Assembly: GCF_003984645.1 (NCBI RefSeq)
Contig: NZ_RWKI01000021.1
Location: 18,887-82,886, forward strand
Direction of reading: 5' to 3'
Source of the DNA: Variovorax sp. MHTC-1
GTDB taxonomy: Bacteria; Pseudomonadota; Gammaproteobacteria; Burkholderiales; Burkholderiaceae_C
Length of the DNA: 64,000 nucleotides
A model generated the notes under the pieces. The model ran no database searches. It saw only the letters and a list, made by a program, of their open reading frames with translations, and was not told where the DNA came from. Below, piece after piece: positions 26,099 through 34,489 of the stretch; positions within the stretch are counted from its first letter, which is position 1; every line of letters begins with the position of its first letter. Made by a program: the position numbers and the translations under genes.

Positions 26099-26656
26099 GT
26101 GAAGGTCTTGAAGCTGTCGGCCCAAGGGCTGCCCCAATCGTGGATTTCGCTCGAACAGGCGGTGATCCACTACGCGGCGGACGAGGTGCGCTGGGAAGTC
26201 GGCGCGCAGGTCGCGCTGTTTCGCGGGGGCCACAACGCGGTCACGGGCGAGCAGTCGCAGATCGCGGTCAACAGCATCATCGGCACCAAGGGCGTGCCGC
26301 GCATCAACCCGTTCACGCAGCGCCCAGGTCTCACCAACAGCAAGCTGTTCGCGCGCGACCGTAACGTCTGCGCCTACTGCGGCGGCCACTTCCACGAGGA
26401 AGAGCTGACGCGCGAGCACATCATTCCATTCGCGCAAAGCGGCATCGACACCTGGATGAACGTGGTCACCGCCTGCAAGCCCTGCAACCACCGCAAGAGC
26501 AGCCGCACGCCCGAGCAGGCCAATATGCCGCTGCTCTACGCGCCCTACGTGCCCAGCCTGTGGGAAGACTTCATCCTGCGCAATCGCCGGATCCTGGCCG
26601 ACCAGATGGAGTTCCTGATGGCGCACCTGCCGCACAGTTCGCGGCTGCACGGCTAG
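26099..26656 (+). CDS. HNH endonuclease family protein
   Basis: Predicted 185-aa HNH nuclease. Residues 91-129 hold CAYC, then the H-N-H core with EHIIPFAQSG and MNVVTACKPCNHRKSSRTP, and a second CxxC (C126/C129), so the zinc-structured HNH fold seems intact. The N-terminal 90 residues (VLKLSAQGLPQSWISLEQA) are conserved in a Burkholderiales family with no known role. GTG 26099 is preferred: GAGGAGG lies 6 nt upstream, while GTG 26096 would be too close. There are no neighbouring methylase or restriction genes. It ends exactly where the enoyl-CoA hydratase stop begins (0-bp gap). Confidence 0.87.
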   Translation: MKVLKLSAQGLPQSWISLEQAVIHYAADEVRWEVGAQVALFRGGHNAVTGEQSQIAVNSIIGTKGVPRINPFTQRPGLTNSKLFARDRNVCAYCGGHFHEEELTREHIIPFAQSGIDTWMNVVTACKPCNHRKSSRTPEQANMPLLYAPYVPSLWEDFILRNRRILADQMEFLMAHLPHSSRLHG

Positions 26657-27439
26657 TCAGCGCCAATCGGGCGTTCGCTTCTCTATGAAGGCCAGCACGC
26701 CTTCCTGTGCGCTGTCATCCATCATGTTGCACGCCATGGTCTTGCTCGCATCGGCCAGGGCCGCTTCGATTCCGGTCTCGAGCTGGCGGTAGAACAAGGC
26801 CTTGCCGAGGGTCAGCGCCTTCCTGGGCTTCGCGACGATGCTCGCGACCAGCGCTTCGAGCTCGGCATCCAGTGCTTCGGGCGCTGCGACCCGATTGACC
26901 AGGCCCTTGGCCAGCGCCTCGTCAGCGCTGATGAAATCGCCGGTCACCAGCATCTCGAAGGCAGCCTTGCGGCCGATGTTGCGCGACAGCGTGACGCTGG
27001 GCGTCGAGCAGAAGAGGCCGACGTTGACGCCGCTTACGGCGAACTTCGCGTCGCTCGACGCCACCGCAAGGTCGCAGATGCCGACCAGCTGGCACCCTGC
27101 AGCCGTCGCGATGCCGTGCACGCGCGCGATCACCGGCACCGGCAGGCGTTGGACGGCCAGCATCGTCTCGCCGCATTGGCCGAACAGCTCGTCGTAGTAG
27201 TCGAGCGAGGGTTTCGCCCGCATCTGCTTCAAATCGTGGCCGGCACAAAAAGCCTTGCCGGCACCGGCCAGCACCACGCAGCGGGCCGAGTCATCCGCGG
27301 CGACCGCTTCGAATGCGCGGTCGAGCGCCGCGAGCATTTCCTCGGACAGCGCGTTGAAGGACTGCGGCCGGTTCAGGGTCAGCGTGATCACGCCGCGCGC
27401 ATCGCGCGAGCGCAGGACGAAGTCGGCTGTTGCGTCCAT
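26657..27439 (-). CDS. Enoyl-CoA hydratase/isomerase family protein
   Basis: Crotonase-fold protein, 260 aa. The oxyanion-hole motifs are GAGKAFCAGHDLKQM (about 60-75) and IARVHGIATAAGCQL. The catalytic Glu positions of classical hydratases are not clearly conserved (GICDLAVASSDAKF region), so it may be a hydratase, isomerase or another crotonase. The C-terminus FIEKRTPDWR is typical. It lies 10 bp after the lipoprotein hydrolase gene with a GAGGAG ribosome-binding site and is probably co-transcribed with it. Not on the same transcript as the acyl-CoA dehydrogenases, which end in a terminator. Confidence 0.92.
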   Translation of the reverse strand: MDATADFVLRSRDARGVITLTLNRPQSFNALSEEMLAALDRAFEAVAADDSARCVVLAGAGKAFCAGHDLKQMRAKPSLDYYDELFGQCGETMLAVQRLPVPVIARVHGIATAAGCQLVGICDLAVASSDAKFAVSGVNVGLFCSTPSVTLSRNIGRKAAFEMLVTGDFISADEALAKGLVNRVAAPEALDAELEALVASIVAKPRKALTLGKALFYRQLETGIEAALADASKTMACNMMDDSAQEGVLAFIEKRTPDWR

Positions 27440-27449
27440 CGCTTGCTCC

Positions 27450-28829
27450 TCAATAGGTCAGCTCCAGCACGCTGACATTGCCCTGCGCCGCAGGCCAGCT
27501 CTGGCCGGCCACGCGTTCGCCATTGAACTCGGCCGCTATGCTGCGCGGCGCATCAGTTGAAAGCTTGAGCTTCGAGCTCGACACGCCCGCACCCTGGGGC
27601 GGCACGCCGGGCAGGGCGGCCTGGCCGTCGAAGCGCATGGTGTCGCGCTGGGGGTCGAAGTAGCCGCGCGGCCGCGTGAAGATGACCAGCGCCTTGGCGT
27701 CGCGGTCGGCTTCGGCGATGCGCTCGGGCCGCAACTGCACCACTGCGCTCGAACGCGGGAAGGGGCTGCGGTAGATGTGCGTGGTGGCGTAGCCCGGCGC
27801 GCTCAGCACGAACTCGTAAGGTGTGGCCGGTTGCGCGTTGAAGGGGCCCCAGCGGCCGTCCTGCGCAATGGTCTGTTCCCACGCGGCCGCGCCGCGGCGT
27901 GCGCCGGTCGCGGCATCGACTGCAAAGACTGCGAGCCGGGCGCCCACGAGCGGCAGGTTGTTGACGAAGCTGCCGCTCGCCGGATTGAGCGGATCGAGCC
28001 CGAGGCCGGTGACCTTGCCCGACAGCGTGATCGTCGATTCGGCCACCGGCTGCAGCGTGCGCGGGGCTTCGCCAGTCAGGAAGCGCCAGCCCGCCTCGAA
28101 GGCGGCCGGCGAGAACGAAGTCTCGCGATGGTCGACGCGCGGCAGCGTCACATTGGTTGCTCCCTTCAACGCCGGCCCGTCGAAGCCGATGTTGGTCGGC
28201 ATGCCCTTGGCGCCGATCCACACGCCGTCGGGCTGCGCGTACTTGTCGTTCTTGTCGGAGCGGACGGTCAGCCATTTCACGCCTGGCGCGACTTCGTCGC
28301 CGGCGCCGTTCTTCGGTGCGTTGAGCCGCTGCATGAAGGGGCTCAGCCCGGAGAACTCGTTGCCTTCGCGAAACCCCTTGACCGCCCAGATGCCATGCGC
28401 CGGGTTGCCGCCCAGCACCACGTGGCTCACGACGCGATCGCCGCCGCCGTTCTGCACGTAGTTGCGGATCGTGTTGCCGCCGCGCGAGTTGCCGATCAGG
28501 ACGACCTTGCTGGCGCCCGTGGTCTTCAGCACGCGCTCGACTTCCGCCTTCAGGAAAGCCATCGATTCCGCGGTCGAACTGCGCCCCGGCTGGGCCACCG
28601 CATCGTCGTCGCGCGCCAGCGGAAAGGGCTGGTCGACCGCGAAGAGCCGCTCGCGCGGCCAGCCGTTCGATTCGAAGCGCCACAGCGTCGTCTGCCACAG
28701 TGCCGCGGAGTCGCCATTGCCGTGCATGAAGACGATCGGCGGCCGCTCGCTGGAAAGAGGCGCGGTGTTGCAGGCGGCGAGCATGGTCGTGGCAAGGCTC
28801 AGGACGATCAAGTGTCGGCGAGTGTGCAT
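27450..28829 (-). CDS. Lipoprotein alpha/beta hydrolase (lipase/esterase-like)
   Basis: Exported hydrolase, 459 aa. Signal peptide residues 1-19 end in the lipobox LAAC (C20), with an arginine pair before the hydrophobic core; it should be a lipoprotein. An N-terminal alpha/beta hydrolase domain carries FMHGNGDSAALW (oxyanion loop) and the nucleophile GNSRGG (S115). Residues about 270-459 form a beta-rich domain containing ARLAVFAVDAATGARRG and PATPYEFVLSAPGYAT, resembling carboxypeptidase-regulatory-like folds and perhaps binding a polymer. The substrate is unknown; esters of fatty acids or polyesters are possible. ATG 28829 was chosen because it begins the signal peptide. Confidence 0.86.
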   Translation of the reverse strand: MHTRRHLIVLSLATTMLAACNTAPLSSERPPIVFMHGNGDSAALWQTTLWRFESNGWPRERLFAVDQPFPLARDDDAVAQPGRSSTAESMAFLKAEVERVLKTTGASKVVLIGNSRGGNTIRNYVQNGGGDRVVSHVVLGGNPAHGIWAVKGFREGNEFSGLSPFMQRLNAPKNGAGDEVAPGVKWLTVRSDKNDKYAQPDGVWIGAKGMPTNIGFDGPALKGATNVTLPRVDHRETSFSPAAFEAGWRFLTGEAPRTLQPVAESTITLSGKVTGLGLDPLNPASGSFVNNLPLVGARLAVFAVDAATGARRGAAAWEQTIAQDGRWGPFNAQPATPYEFVLSAPGYATTHIYRSPFPRSSAVVQLRPERIAEADRDAKALVIFTRPRGYFDPQRDTMRFDGQAALPGVPPQGAGVSSSKLKLSTDAPRSIAAEFNGERVAGQSWPAAQGNVSVLELTY

Positions 28830-28848
28830 GGGCAGGCTCCAGTACAAG

Positions 28849-28882
28849 AAAAAGCGCCCGCGAGCGCAGGGCTGGCGGGCGC
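28849..28882 (-). terminator. Intrinsic terminator after the acyl-CoA dehydrogenase pair
   Basis: Read on the minus strand: GCGCCCGC stem, 13-nt loop, GCGGGCGC, then T5. It lies 34 bp after the stop at 28916. A second small inverted repeat, TGCTATC-N7-GATAGCA, lies between stop and terminator (28885-28905). Confidence 0.85.
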
Positions 28883-28915
28883 GGTGCTATCGCGAAAAGA
28901 TAGCAGTTCCGCGTG

Positions 28916-30031
28916 TCAAGCGAAGACGCCGGCTGTGTCCTGCATGCGCGACGATACCTCGCCCAGGTGGTGCAGCGTATCGCCGAAGCTCATCTCCATC
29001 TGCGTCAGCTTCCGGAAGTAGTGGCTCCCGATGTACTCGTCGGTCACGCCGATGCCGCCGTGCAGTTGCACCGACTGCTGGCCGATGAAGCGCATCGACA
29101 CGCCCAACTGGTACTTGGCGCGCGCCGCGGCCTGGCGTCGCTCGGCGGCCGGTGCGTTGAGCTTCAGGGTGGCGTAATAACTCATGGAGCGCGCGAGTTC
29201 GAGCTGCATCTTCATGTCGGCCACGCGGTGGCGCAGTGCCTGGAAGCTCGCGATCGCCACGCCGAACTGCTTGCGCGTGTTCATGTACTCGACGGTGAGT
29301 GCGAGGGTCTTGTCCATCACGCCCACGGCCTCGGCGCAAGCCGCGGCGATGCCGATGTCGACCGCGTGTTCAAGTGCGGGCAGGCCGTCTTTCGCGATGA
29401 GGGTGGCTGCGGCGCTGTCGAACACGACCTCGGCGGCGCGGCTGCCATCCTGCGTGCCATAGCCGCGCGTGGTCACGCCGTCTTCGGAACGCGGGACGAG
29501 GAAGAGGGCGATCTTGCCGTCCAGCTGGGCGGGCACGATGAAGGCGTCGGCCTCGTCGCCGGCCGGCACCACGCTCTTGGCGCCGCTCAGTTGGTAGCCG
29601 TCGCCGTCCTTGGCCGCCCTGGCTTCGCAGACGTCGAGCCTGTAGCGCGCCTTGCGTTCCTGGTGTGCGAGCACCACCAGGGCTTGCCCGCCCGCGATGC
29701 GCGGCAACCAGCTGTCCTTGGTGTCCTCGTCGGCATGTCCGGCGAGCACGGCGCCGGCGATGAAGGACTGGGCGAGCGGCTCCAGCACGATGCCGTGGCC
29801 CAGCTCTTCCATCACGATCATGCACTCGACGGGACCCATGCCGAGGCCGCCCTCGTCTTCGGGAATGTAGAGACCGCCCAGGCCCAGTTCGGCCAGCTCG
29901 TCCCAGGCTTCGCGCGAGAAGCCGCCGGCGGCCTCGATCGCGCGGCGGCGCTCGAAGCCGTAGCCTTTTTCGACCCACTTGGCGACGGCGTCGCGAAGCT
30001 GTTGCTGGTCGTCGCTGAAATTGAAGTCCAT
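28916..30031 (-). CDS. Acyl-CoA dehydrogenase (smaller partner)
   Basis: Flavin-dependent acyl-CoA dehydrogenase family, 371 aa. Seen: N-terminal helical domain, a middle beta domain (GAKSVVPAGDEADAFIVPAQ), and the C-terminal FAD-contact region with NTRKQFGVAIASFQALRHRVADM and the terminal QLHGGIGVTDEY. Start MDFNFSDDQQQLRD. Such FadE-like genes often occur in tandem pairs forming heteromeric enzymes that act on steroid side chains or branched acyl-CoAs. It is 23 bp downstream of the larger dehydrogenase gene. Substrate unknown. Confidence 0.93.
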   Translation of the reverse strand: MDFNFSDDQQQLRDAVAKWVEKGYGFERRRAIEAAGGFSREAWDELAELGLGGLYIPEDEGGLGMGPVECMIVMEELGHGIVLEPLAQSFIAGAVLAGHADEDTKDSWLPRIAGGQALVVLAHQERKARYRLDVCEARAAKDGDGYQLSGAKSVVPAGDEADAFIVPAQLDGKIALFLVPRSEDGVTTRGYGTQDGSRAAEVVFDSAAATLIAKDGLPALEHAVDIGIAAACAEAVGVMDKTLALTVEYMNTRKQFGVAIASFQALRHRVADMKMQLELARSMSYYATLKLNAPAAERRQAAARAKYQLGVSMRFIGQQSVQLHGGIGVTDEYIGSHYFRKLTQMEMSFGDTLHHLGEVSSRMQDTAGVFA

Positions 30032-30054
30032 TGTCTTGATCCTTGTGCCTGAGC

Positions 30055-31236
30055 TCAACCGAGGACGGTCTGGGCGACGATGTTGCGTTGCACTTCGTTG
30101 CTGCCGCCGTAGATGGTGGTCTTGCGCATGTTGAAGTAGGTCGTCGCGAGCGGCGCCGCTTCCGGGTGTCCGCCGGGGAAGTCGCCTTGCCAGCCGGCTG
30201 CCATCGCTTCGCGGATCAGCGGCAGCGCGAAGGGGCCGGCGGCCAGCATCATGAGTTCGGAATAGCGCTGCTGGACCTCGCTGCCCTTGATCTTGAGCAG
30301 GCCCGCGATGTCGAGCGAGTTCTTGCCTGAGGTGGCAGCCGAGAGCACGCGCAGCACCAGCATCTCGAGCGCGATCACGTCGACTTCGAGCTTGGCTATT
30401 TCATCGCGGAAGCGTTGGTCCTCCCATACCCCCTCGCGTTTCGCAATGCGCTTAAGCCGCTCCAGCTCGCGCTTGGCGCGATTCGCATCGGCGATGTTGG
30501 TGCGCTCGTGGGAGAGCAGGTGCTTGGCGTAGGTCCAGCCCTTGTTCTCCTCGCCGATCAGGTTCTCGGCCGGCACCTCGACGTTGTCGAACCAGACCTC
30601 GTTGACCTCGTGGCTGCCGTCTAGCAGCTTGATCGGCCGCACCGTCACGCCGGGCGACTTCATGTCGATCAGGAGGAAGCTGATGCCGGTCTGCGGCTTG
30701 CCTTCGTTGCTGGTGCGCACCAGGCAGAAAATCCATTCCCCGTACTGGCCGAGCGTGGTCCAGGTCTTCTGGCCGTTGACGATGTATTTGTCGCCCTTTC
30801 GTTCGGCCTTGGTCTTTACCGAAGCGAGGTCCGAGCCCGAACCGGGCTCGCTGTAGCCCTGGCTCCACCAGACCTCGCCGCTCGCGATGCCGGGTAGGAA
30901 GCGCTTCTGCTGCTCGGCATTGCCGAAGGCCTGGATCACCGGTGCCACCATGACCGGACCGAAGGGGACGATGCGCGGCGCGCCGGCAAGGGCGGTTTCT
31001 TCCTCGAACAGGTGCTTCTGAATCGCGGTCCAGCCCGGGCCGCCGAATTCGGTCGGCCAGCCGTAGCCGAGCCAGCCCTTCTTGCCGAGGATCTTGGCCC
31101 ACCGCTGCAGATCCTCGCGCGTGAGCTCCAGCGCGTTGTGGACTTTGTGGGAGATCTCTTGGGGAAGGTTCTCTTTGACCCAGGCGCGAATCTCTTCGCG
31201 GAACTTCTGTTCTTCGGGCGTGAAGCTCAAATCCAT
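30055..31236 (-). CDS. Acyl-CoA dehydrogenase (larger partner)
   Basis: 393-aa acyl-CoA dehydrogenase. Conserved segments include WSQGYSEPGSGSDLASVKTKAE (FAD/substrate), GQKTWTTLGQYGEW and the C-terminal KTTIYGGSNEVQRNIVAQTVLG. The start is ATG 31236 (MDLSFTPEEQKFREEIR), the typical N-terminus. It leads a two-gene unit with the 371-aa paralogue. A TAGCACG/CGTGCTA palindrome 64-79 bp upstream looks like a TetR-family operator and would make the pair inducible by an acyl-CoA. Confidence 0.94.
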   Translation of the reverse strand: MDLSFTPEEQKFREEIRAWVKENLPQEISHKVHNALELTREDLQRWAKILGKKGWLGYGWPTEFGGPGWTAIQKHLFEEETALAGAPRIVPFGPVMVAPVIQAFGNAEQQKRFLPGIASGEVWWSQGYSEPGSGSDLASVKTKAERKGDKYIVNGQKTWTTLGQYGEWIFCLVRTSNEGKPQTGISFLLIDMKSPGVTVRPIKLLDGSHEVNEVWFDNVEVPAENLIGEENKGWTYAKHLLSHERTNIADANRAKRELERLKRIAKREGVWEDQRFRDEIAKLEVDVIALEMLVLRVLSAATSGKNSLDIAGLLKIKGSEVQQRYSELMMLAAGPFALPLIREAMAAGWQGDFPGGHPEAAPLATTYFNMRKTTIYGGSNEVQRNIVAQTVLG

Positions 31237-31299
31237 GCTTGCCTCGCTGTGTTGATCGAACGCCGCAGGGGGCGGCGCGTCCGTCGGACCGTTTGGTTT

Positions 31300-31315
31300 T
31301 AGCACGGTCGTGCTA
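31300..31315. promoter_or_regulatory. TetR-type palindrome upstream of acyl-CoA dehydrogenase pair
   Basis: Perfect 7-bp arms TAGCACG and CGTGCTA with a 2-bp centre. It lies in the divergent region between the dehydrogenase pair and purN, about 65 bp from both starts. The arm sequence and spacing are typical of TetR-family regulators of fatty-acid or amino-acid degradation. No regulator gene is adjacent. Confidence 0.6.
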
Positions 31316-31380
31316 GTTGGCGGTGTCCGCGCCGCGACAAATGAGATCGGTGGAAACGAGCACAGATAATCCCGCCTCTC

Positions 31381-31965
31381 ATGAAGAACATCGTGATCCT
31401 GATCTCCGGCAGCGGCTCCAATATGGCGGCCATCGTGCATGCCGCCGCGCATGAGCGCTGGGCACAGCGCTTCGGTGCGCGGGTCGCAGCGGTCATCAGC
31501 AACAAGGCGCAGGCGCCGGGGCTCGCTTTGGCGCAGGCGCGAGGCATCGCGACCGCGGTGGTTCCGCACCAGGACTTCGCCACCCGCGAGGCCTTCGATG
31601 CGGCGTTGGCCGATGCCATCGACGCGCATGCGCCGGCGCTGGTGGTGCTCGCGGGATTCATGCGCATCCTCACGCCGGGTTTCGTGGCGCGCTATGAAGG
31701 GCGGCTGCTCAACATCCATCCTTCGCTGCTGCCGGCCTTTCCCGGGCTGCACACCCATCGGCGCGCGATCGAAGCGGGCTGCCGGGTGGCGGGCGTGACG
31801 GTGCACCAGGTGACGGTCGAACTCGACCATGGGCCGATCCTCGCGCAGGCGGTGGTGCCGGTGCTGCCGGACGACACGCCGGAGACGCTTTCAGCGCGCG
31901 TGCTGGCGCAGGAACACAGGGTTTACCCGCGGGCTATTGCGGACTGGCTTTATGAAACAAAATGA
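31381..31965 (+). CDS. purN: Phosphoribosylglycinamide formyltransferase PurN
   Basis: Third step of purine synthesis: formylates GAR using 10-formyltetrahydrofolate, 194 aa. GAR-binding loop ISGSGSN near the N-terminus; formyl-transfer residues in FMRILTPGFV and NIHPSLLPAFPG (catalytic Asn/His) and the Asp of VELDHGPILAQ. Start MKNIVILISGSGSN is canonical. It is divergent from the acyl-CoA dehydrogenase genes and followed by the I78-like lipoprotein gene after 35 bp. Confidence 0.97.
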   Translation: MKNIVILISGSGSNMAAIVHAAAHERWAQRFGARVAAVISNKAQAPGLALAQARGIATAVVPHQDFATREAFDAALADAIDAHAPALVVLAGFMRILTPGFVARYEGRLLNIHPSLLPAFPGLHTHRRAIEAGCRVAGVTVHQVTVELDHGPILAQAVVPVLPDDTPETLSARVLAQEHRVYPRAIADWLYETK

Positions 31966-32000
31966 CACAATCTGGTTTTTGCCCGCGTGGAGAGTCGTTT

Positions 32001-32336
32001 GTGAATAGCCGTCACCTGTTGCTGTCCGTAGTGGTTGCCACTGCGCTCTCCGGTTGTGCTGCATCTGCGCCTGCGCCCATGCCGTCGCCTGCGCCTGCAC
32101 CGGTGGCTGCCGCCCCCGCGCCGGCGCCGCAAGCGCAATGCCATGCCGACGGCGCCAAGTTCGCGGTCGGCGAGCCCGCATCGGCGCAACTCGAGACCGC
32201 TGCCCGCGTTCGCGCCGGTGCCGAGAGCGTGCGCATCCTCAAGCCCAACCAGGTGGTCACGCTGGAATTCAACGGCGGCCGGCTCAATCTCGTCGTCGAT
32301 GCGCGCAACCGTGTGACCGCCGTGCGTTGCGGCTGA
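32001..32336 (+). CDS. I78-family peptidase-inhibitor-like lipoprotein
   Basis: Predicted 111-aa exported protein. GTG 32001 follows GGAGAG. Residues 1-18 form a signal peptide with lipobox LSGC, then an Ala/Pro linker (about 20-45). The C-terminal domain has the I78 pattern: a Cys, then AKFAVGEPASAQL, SVRILKPNQVVTLEF, NGGRLNLVVDARNRV and a terminal VRCG. The I78 family includes small serine-protease inhibitors. It probably sits in the outer membrane facing the periplasm and may protect against exogenous proteases. The target is unknown; the Cys pair probably forms a disulfide. Confidence 0.8.
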   Translation: MNSRHLLLSVVVATALSGCAASAPAPMPSPAPAPVAAAPAPAPQAQCHADGAKFAVGEPASAQLETAARVRAGAESVRILKPNQVVTLEFNGGRLNLVVDARNRVTAVRCG

Positions 32337-32348
32337 ACATCCGGCCTG

Positions 32349-32594
32349 CTAGTCGAGCTTGACGAAACGCAACCGTGGCAACCCGTCGATCTCCACGGTC
32401 TCCCCGAACATCGCCGCCGGGCGGACCCACAGCCCGCGCGCCCCGTAGAGCGCTCGGTAGAGCGTCATCGGCTCCAGCGTTTCGCTGTGGCGCACGGTGC
32501 CGAGCACTTCGTATTCGCCGCCCTTGTAGTGGCGGTAGCGGCCGGGCGGTGTTTCGATCAGGGGCGGCAGGTTGTCGTCGGTCACGCTGGGCAT
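32349..32594 (-). CDS. DUF1653 family protein
   Basis: A small 81-aa cytoplasmic protein of unknown function. The DUF1653 core is evident: PPGRYRHYKGGEYEVLGTVRHSETLEPMTLYRALYGARGLWVRPAAMFGETV. Start MPSVTDDNLPP at 32594 is the first Met before the domain. It is convergent with the I78-like gene (12-bp gap) and divergent from the M48 gene (26 bp between starts), so its promoter must lie inside or beside that short gap. Confidence 0.9.
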   Translation of the reverse strand: MPSVTDDNLPPLIETPPGRYRHYKGGEYEVLGTVRHSETLEPMTLYRALYGARGLWVRPAAMFGETVEIDGLPRLRFVKLD

Positions 32595-32620
32595 TGTCCT
32601 CAAGGAACTGAAAGGTCGAG

Positions 32621-34477
32621 ATGGATCGAGCCGATTTTGTTCATCTGGTCCGATTGAGCGAGCATGCCAGCGCGGACGACAGCAGCGGCTACCGGCGCGG
32701 CGTCGCCGCTTTCGCTGCACTGGGCTATCTGTGGGTGATCGCATGCCTGGCGCTGGCGGTCGGCATCATCGTCTGGGTGGTCGCCTCGATGGGGCAGGGC
32801 CGCTTCAACTTTACGCGCGGCTGGCTCCTGCTGTTCGCGCTCGGCCTGCTGTGGGCCACGCTGCGCGCGCTGTGGGTGCGCTTCGATGAGCCCGAAGGCG
32901 TGCAGCTCGCGCGCGAGGATGCGCCGGCGCTTTTCGAGGCGTTGGACCGCATCCGGCAGAAGATCGACGGCCCGCCGGTCCACCACGTCTACCTGGACAG
33001 CGAGTTCAACGCCAGCATCCGCCAGTTGCCGCGCTTCGGTCTCTTCGGCGGCGCCGTCAACTACCTGAGTGTGGGGCTGCCGCTCCTGATGGCGCTGGAC
33101 AAGCGTCGCCTGCTGTCGGTGCTGGCGCACGAGTACGGCCACCTGCGCGGGAATCACGGCAAGCTGAGCGCCTGGATCTACCGCACACGCCTGTCCTGGC
33201 TCAAGCTCGATGCCAGCCTGCAAAACGACGAGGGCGTGATGGCGCTGGCCTCGCAGGCCTTCTTTCGCTGGTACTTCCCGCGCTTCGCGGCCAAGACCTT
33301 TGCGCTGGCGCGGCAGGATGAATACGAAGCCGACCGCATCTCGGCGCGCCTGCTCGGCCCCGGCGTGACCGCTGCCGCATTGACCGAGATCGCCGTCAAG
33401 AGCACCTGGTATGCGGATGCCTTCTGGTCCGGCCATTGGGCGCGCGCCGCCCGGGAGCCGTTGCCGGCCGGGCCCTTCTCCGCGATGGAAACGCAGCTCG
33501 GCGCGCCTGTCACCCCCGATCTGGCGCGCGAGGCGCTGCGCAGCGCATTGCGGCGCGTGAGCGATGTAGACGACACTCATCCGGTGCTGCGCGACCGGCT
33601 CGAGGCGCTCGATGAGAAGGCCGTGTTGCCGGCTTGGTCAGCAAAGTCGGCGCTCGAGCTGCTGGCCGACAAGGCGAAATGGATCGCGTACTTCGACGGG
33701 GAATGGCGCCGCGCGCATGCGAGCGACTGGAAGCAGCATCACGCCTACCTCGCACGCGTGCGGGAACGCGTCGTCGCACTGGCCGCCAGCAGGGGACGCA
33801 ACAATGCCGACGAGATGGTCGAGTGGGCCGATTGCGAGCGCCGCATCAATGCCGCCGCCGATGTGCGTGGCCGCTACGAGCGCGCGTTGCAGATCACGCC
33901 CGACCATTCCGGCGCGCTGCGAGGATTGGCGCAGACGCTTCCGCCCAGGGATCGCACAGCGCGCCTCGCGGTGCTGGAGCGGCTGCATGCGGCGAGCGCC
34001 GCGAGCCGCTGGTGGGCCGCCAAGGACGCCGTCGAGCTGCTCGAGGATCCCGATGCCGGGCCGCACGACGAGCCCGCGCTCAAGCTGTGGCGCGAGCGGG
34101 CCAAGGCGGCCGAGGCGGCCGAGCAGCGCGCCTGGGAGGAGATCACCAGCACGCCCTTCTTCAGCCAGATCGCGCGGCATGACCTGAGCGAATTCGAACT
34201 CGGCGAGCTGAGGGCTGACCTGGTGCGCTGTAGCCCGATCTCGCGAGCCTGGCTGGTACGCAAGAACTTGCGCGAATTCCCATGGCGGCGCGCCTACGTC
34301 CTATTCGTCGAGCTGCCGGGGCTGCCCGACGAGGAGCGCTGGAACCTGTGCCGCCAGCTCGAGCAGACCTTGAACCTGCCCGGCGCCGTGCTGGTGCTGT
34401 GGGCCGGCCATTCGCCCACTCTCGCTGAGATCGAGCGTCAGGCGTTCGGGCCGGTCTGGATGCGCACGGCCGGCTGA
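32621..34477 (+). CDS. M48 family metalloprotease with long C-terminal region
   Basis: Integral-membrane zinc peptidase, 618 aa, about twice the length of HtpX. Two membrane helices at about 35-57 and 65-85. The zinc motif HEYGH spans residues 170-174, and the third ligand is E236 in YEADR, so the enzyme should be active. After the catalytic domain (to about 330) a large, mostly helical soluble region follows, with segments such as RYERALQITPDHSGALRGLAQTL that look TPR-like; its role is unknown. ATG 32621 has only a weak upstream Shine-Dalgarno (AAAGG). It may process membrane or periplasmic proteins. Confidence 0.88.
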   Translation: MDRADFVHLVRLSEHASADDSSGYRRGVAAFAALGYLWVIACLALAVGIIVWVVASMGQGRFNFTRGWLLLFALGLLWATLRALWVRFDEPEGVQLAREDAPALFEALDRIRQKIDGPPVHHVYLDSEFNASIRQLPRFGLFGGAVNYLSVGLPLLMALDKRRLLSVLAHEYGHLRGNHGKLSAWIYRTRLSWLKLDASLQNDEGVMALASQAFFRWYFPRFAAKTFALARQDEYEADRISARLLGPGVTAAALTEIAVKSTWYADAFWSGHWARAAREPLPAGPFSAMETQLGAPVTPDLAREALRSALRRVSDVDDTHPVLRDRLEALDEKAVLPAWSAKSALELLADKAKWIAYFDGEWRRAHASDWKQHHAYLARVRERVVALAASRGRNNADEMVEWADCERRINAAADVRGRYERALQITPDHSGALRGLAQTLPPRDRTARLAVLERLHAASAASRWWAAKDAVELLEDPDAGPHDEPALKLWRERAKAAEAAEQRAWEEITSTPFFSQIARHDLSEFELGELRADLVRCSPISRAWLVRKNLREFPWRRAYVLFVELPGLPDEERWNLCRQLEQTLNLPGAVLVLWAGHSPTLAEIERQAFGPVWMRTAG

Positions 34478-34489
34478 GACAATGGGGGC

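Noticed and set aside
26099..26656. Restriction-modification or anti-phage system around the HNH gene
   Set aside because: The neighbours are ribF and beta-oxidation genes; no methylase, ATPase or specificity subunit is present.
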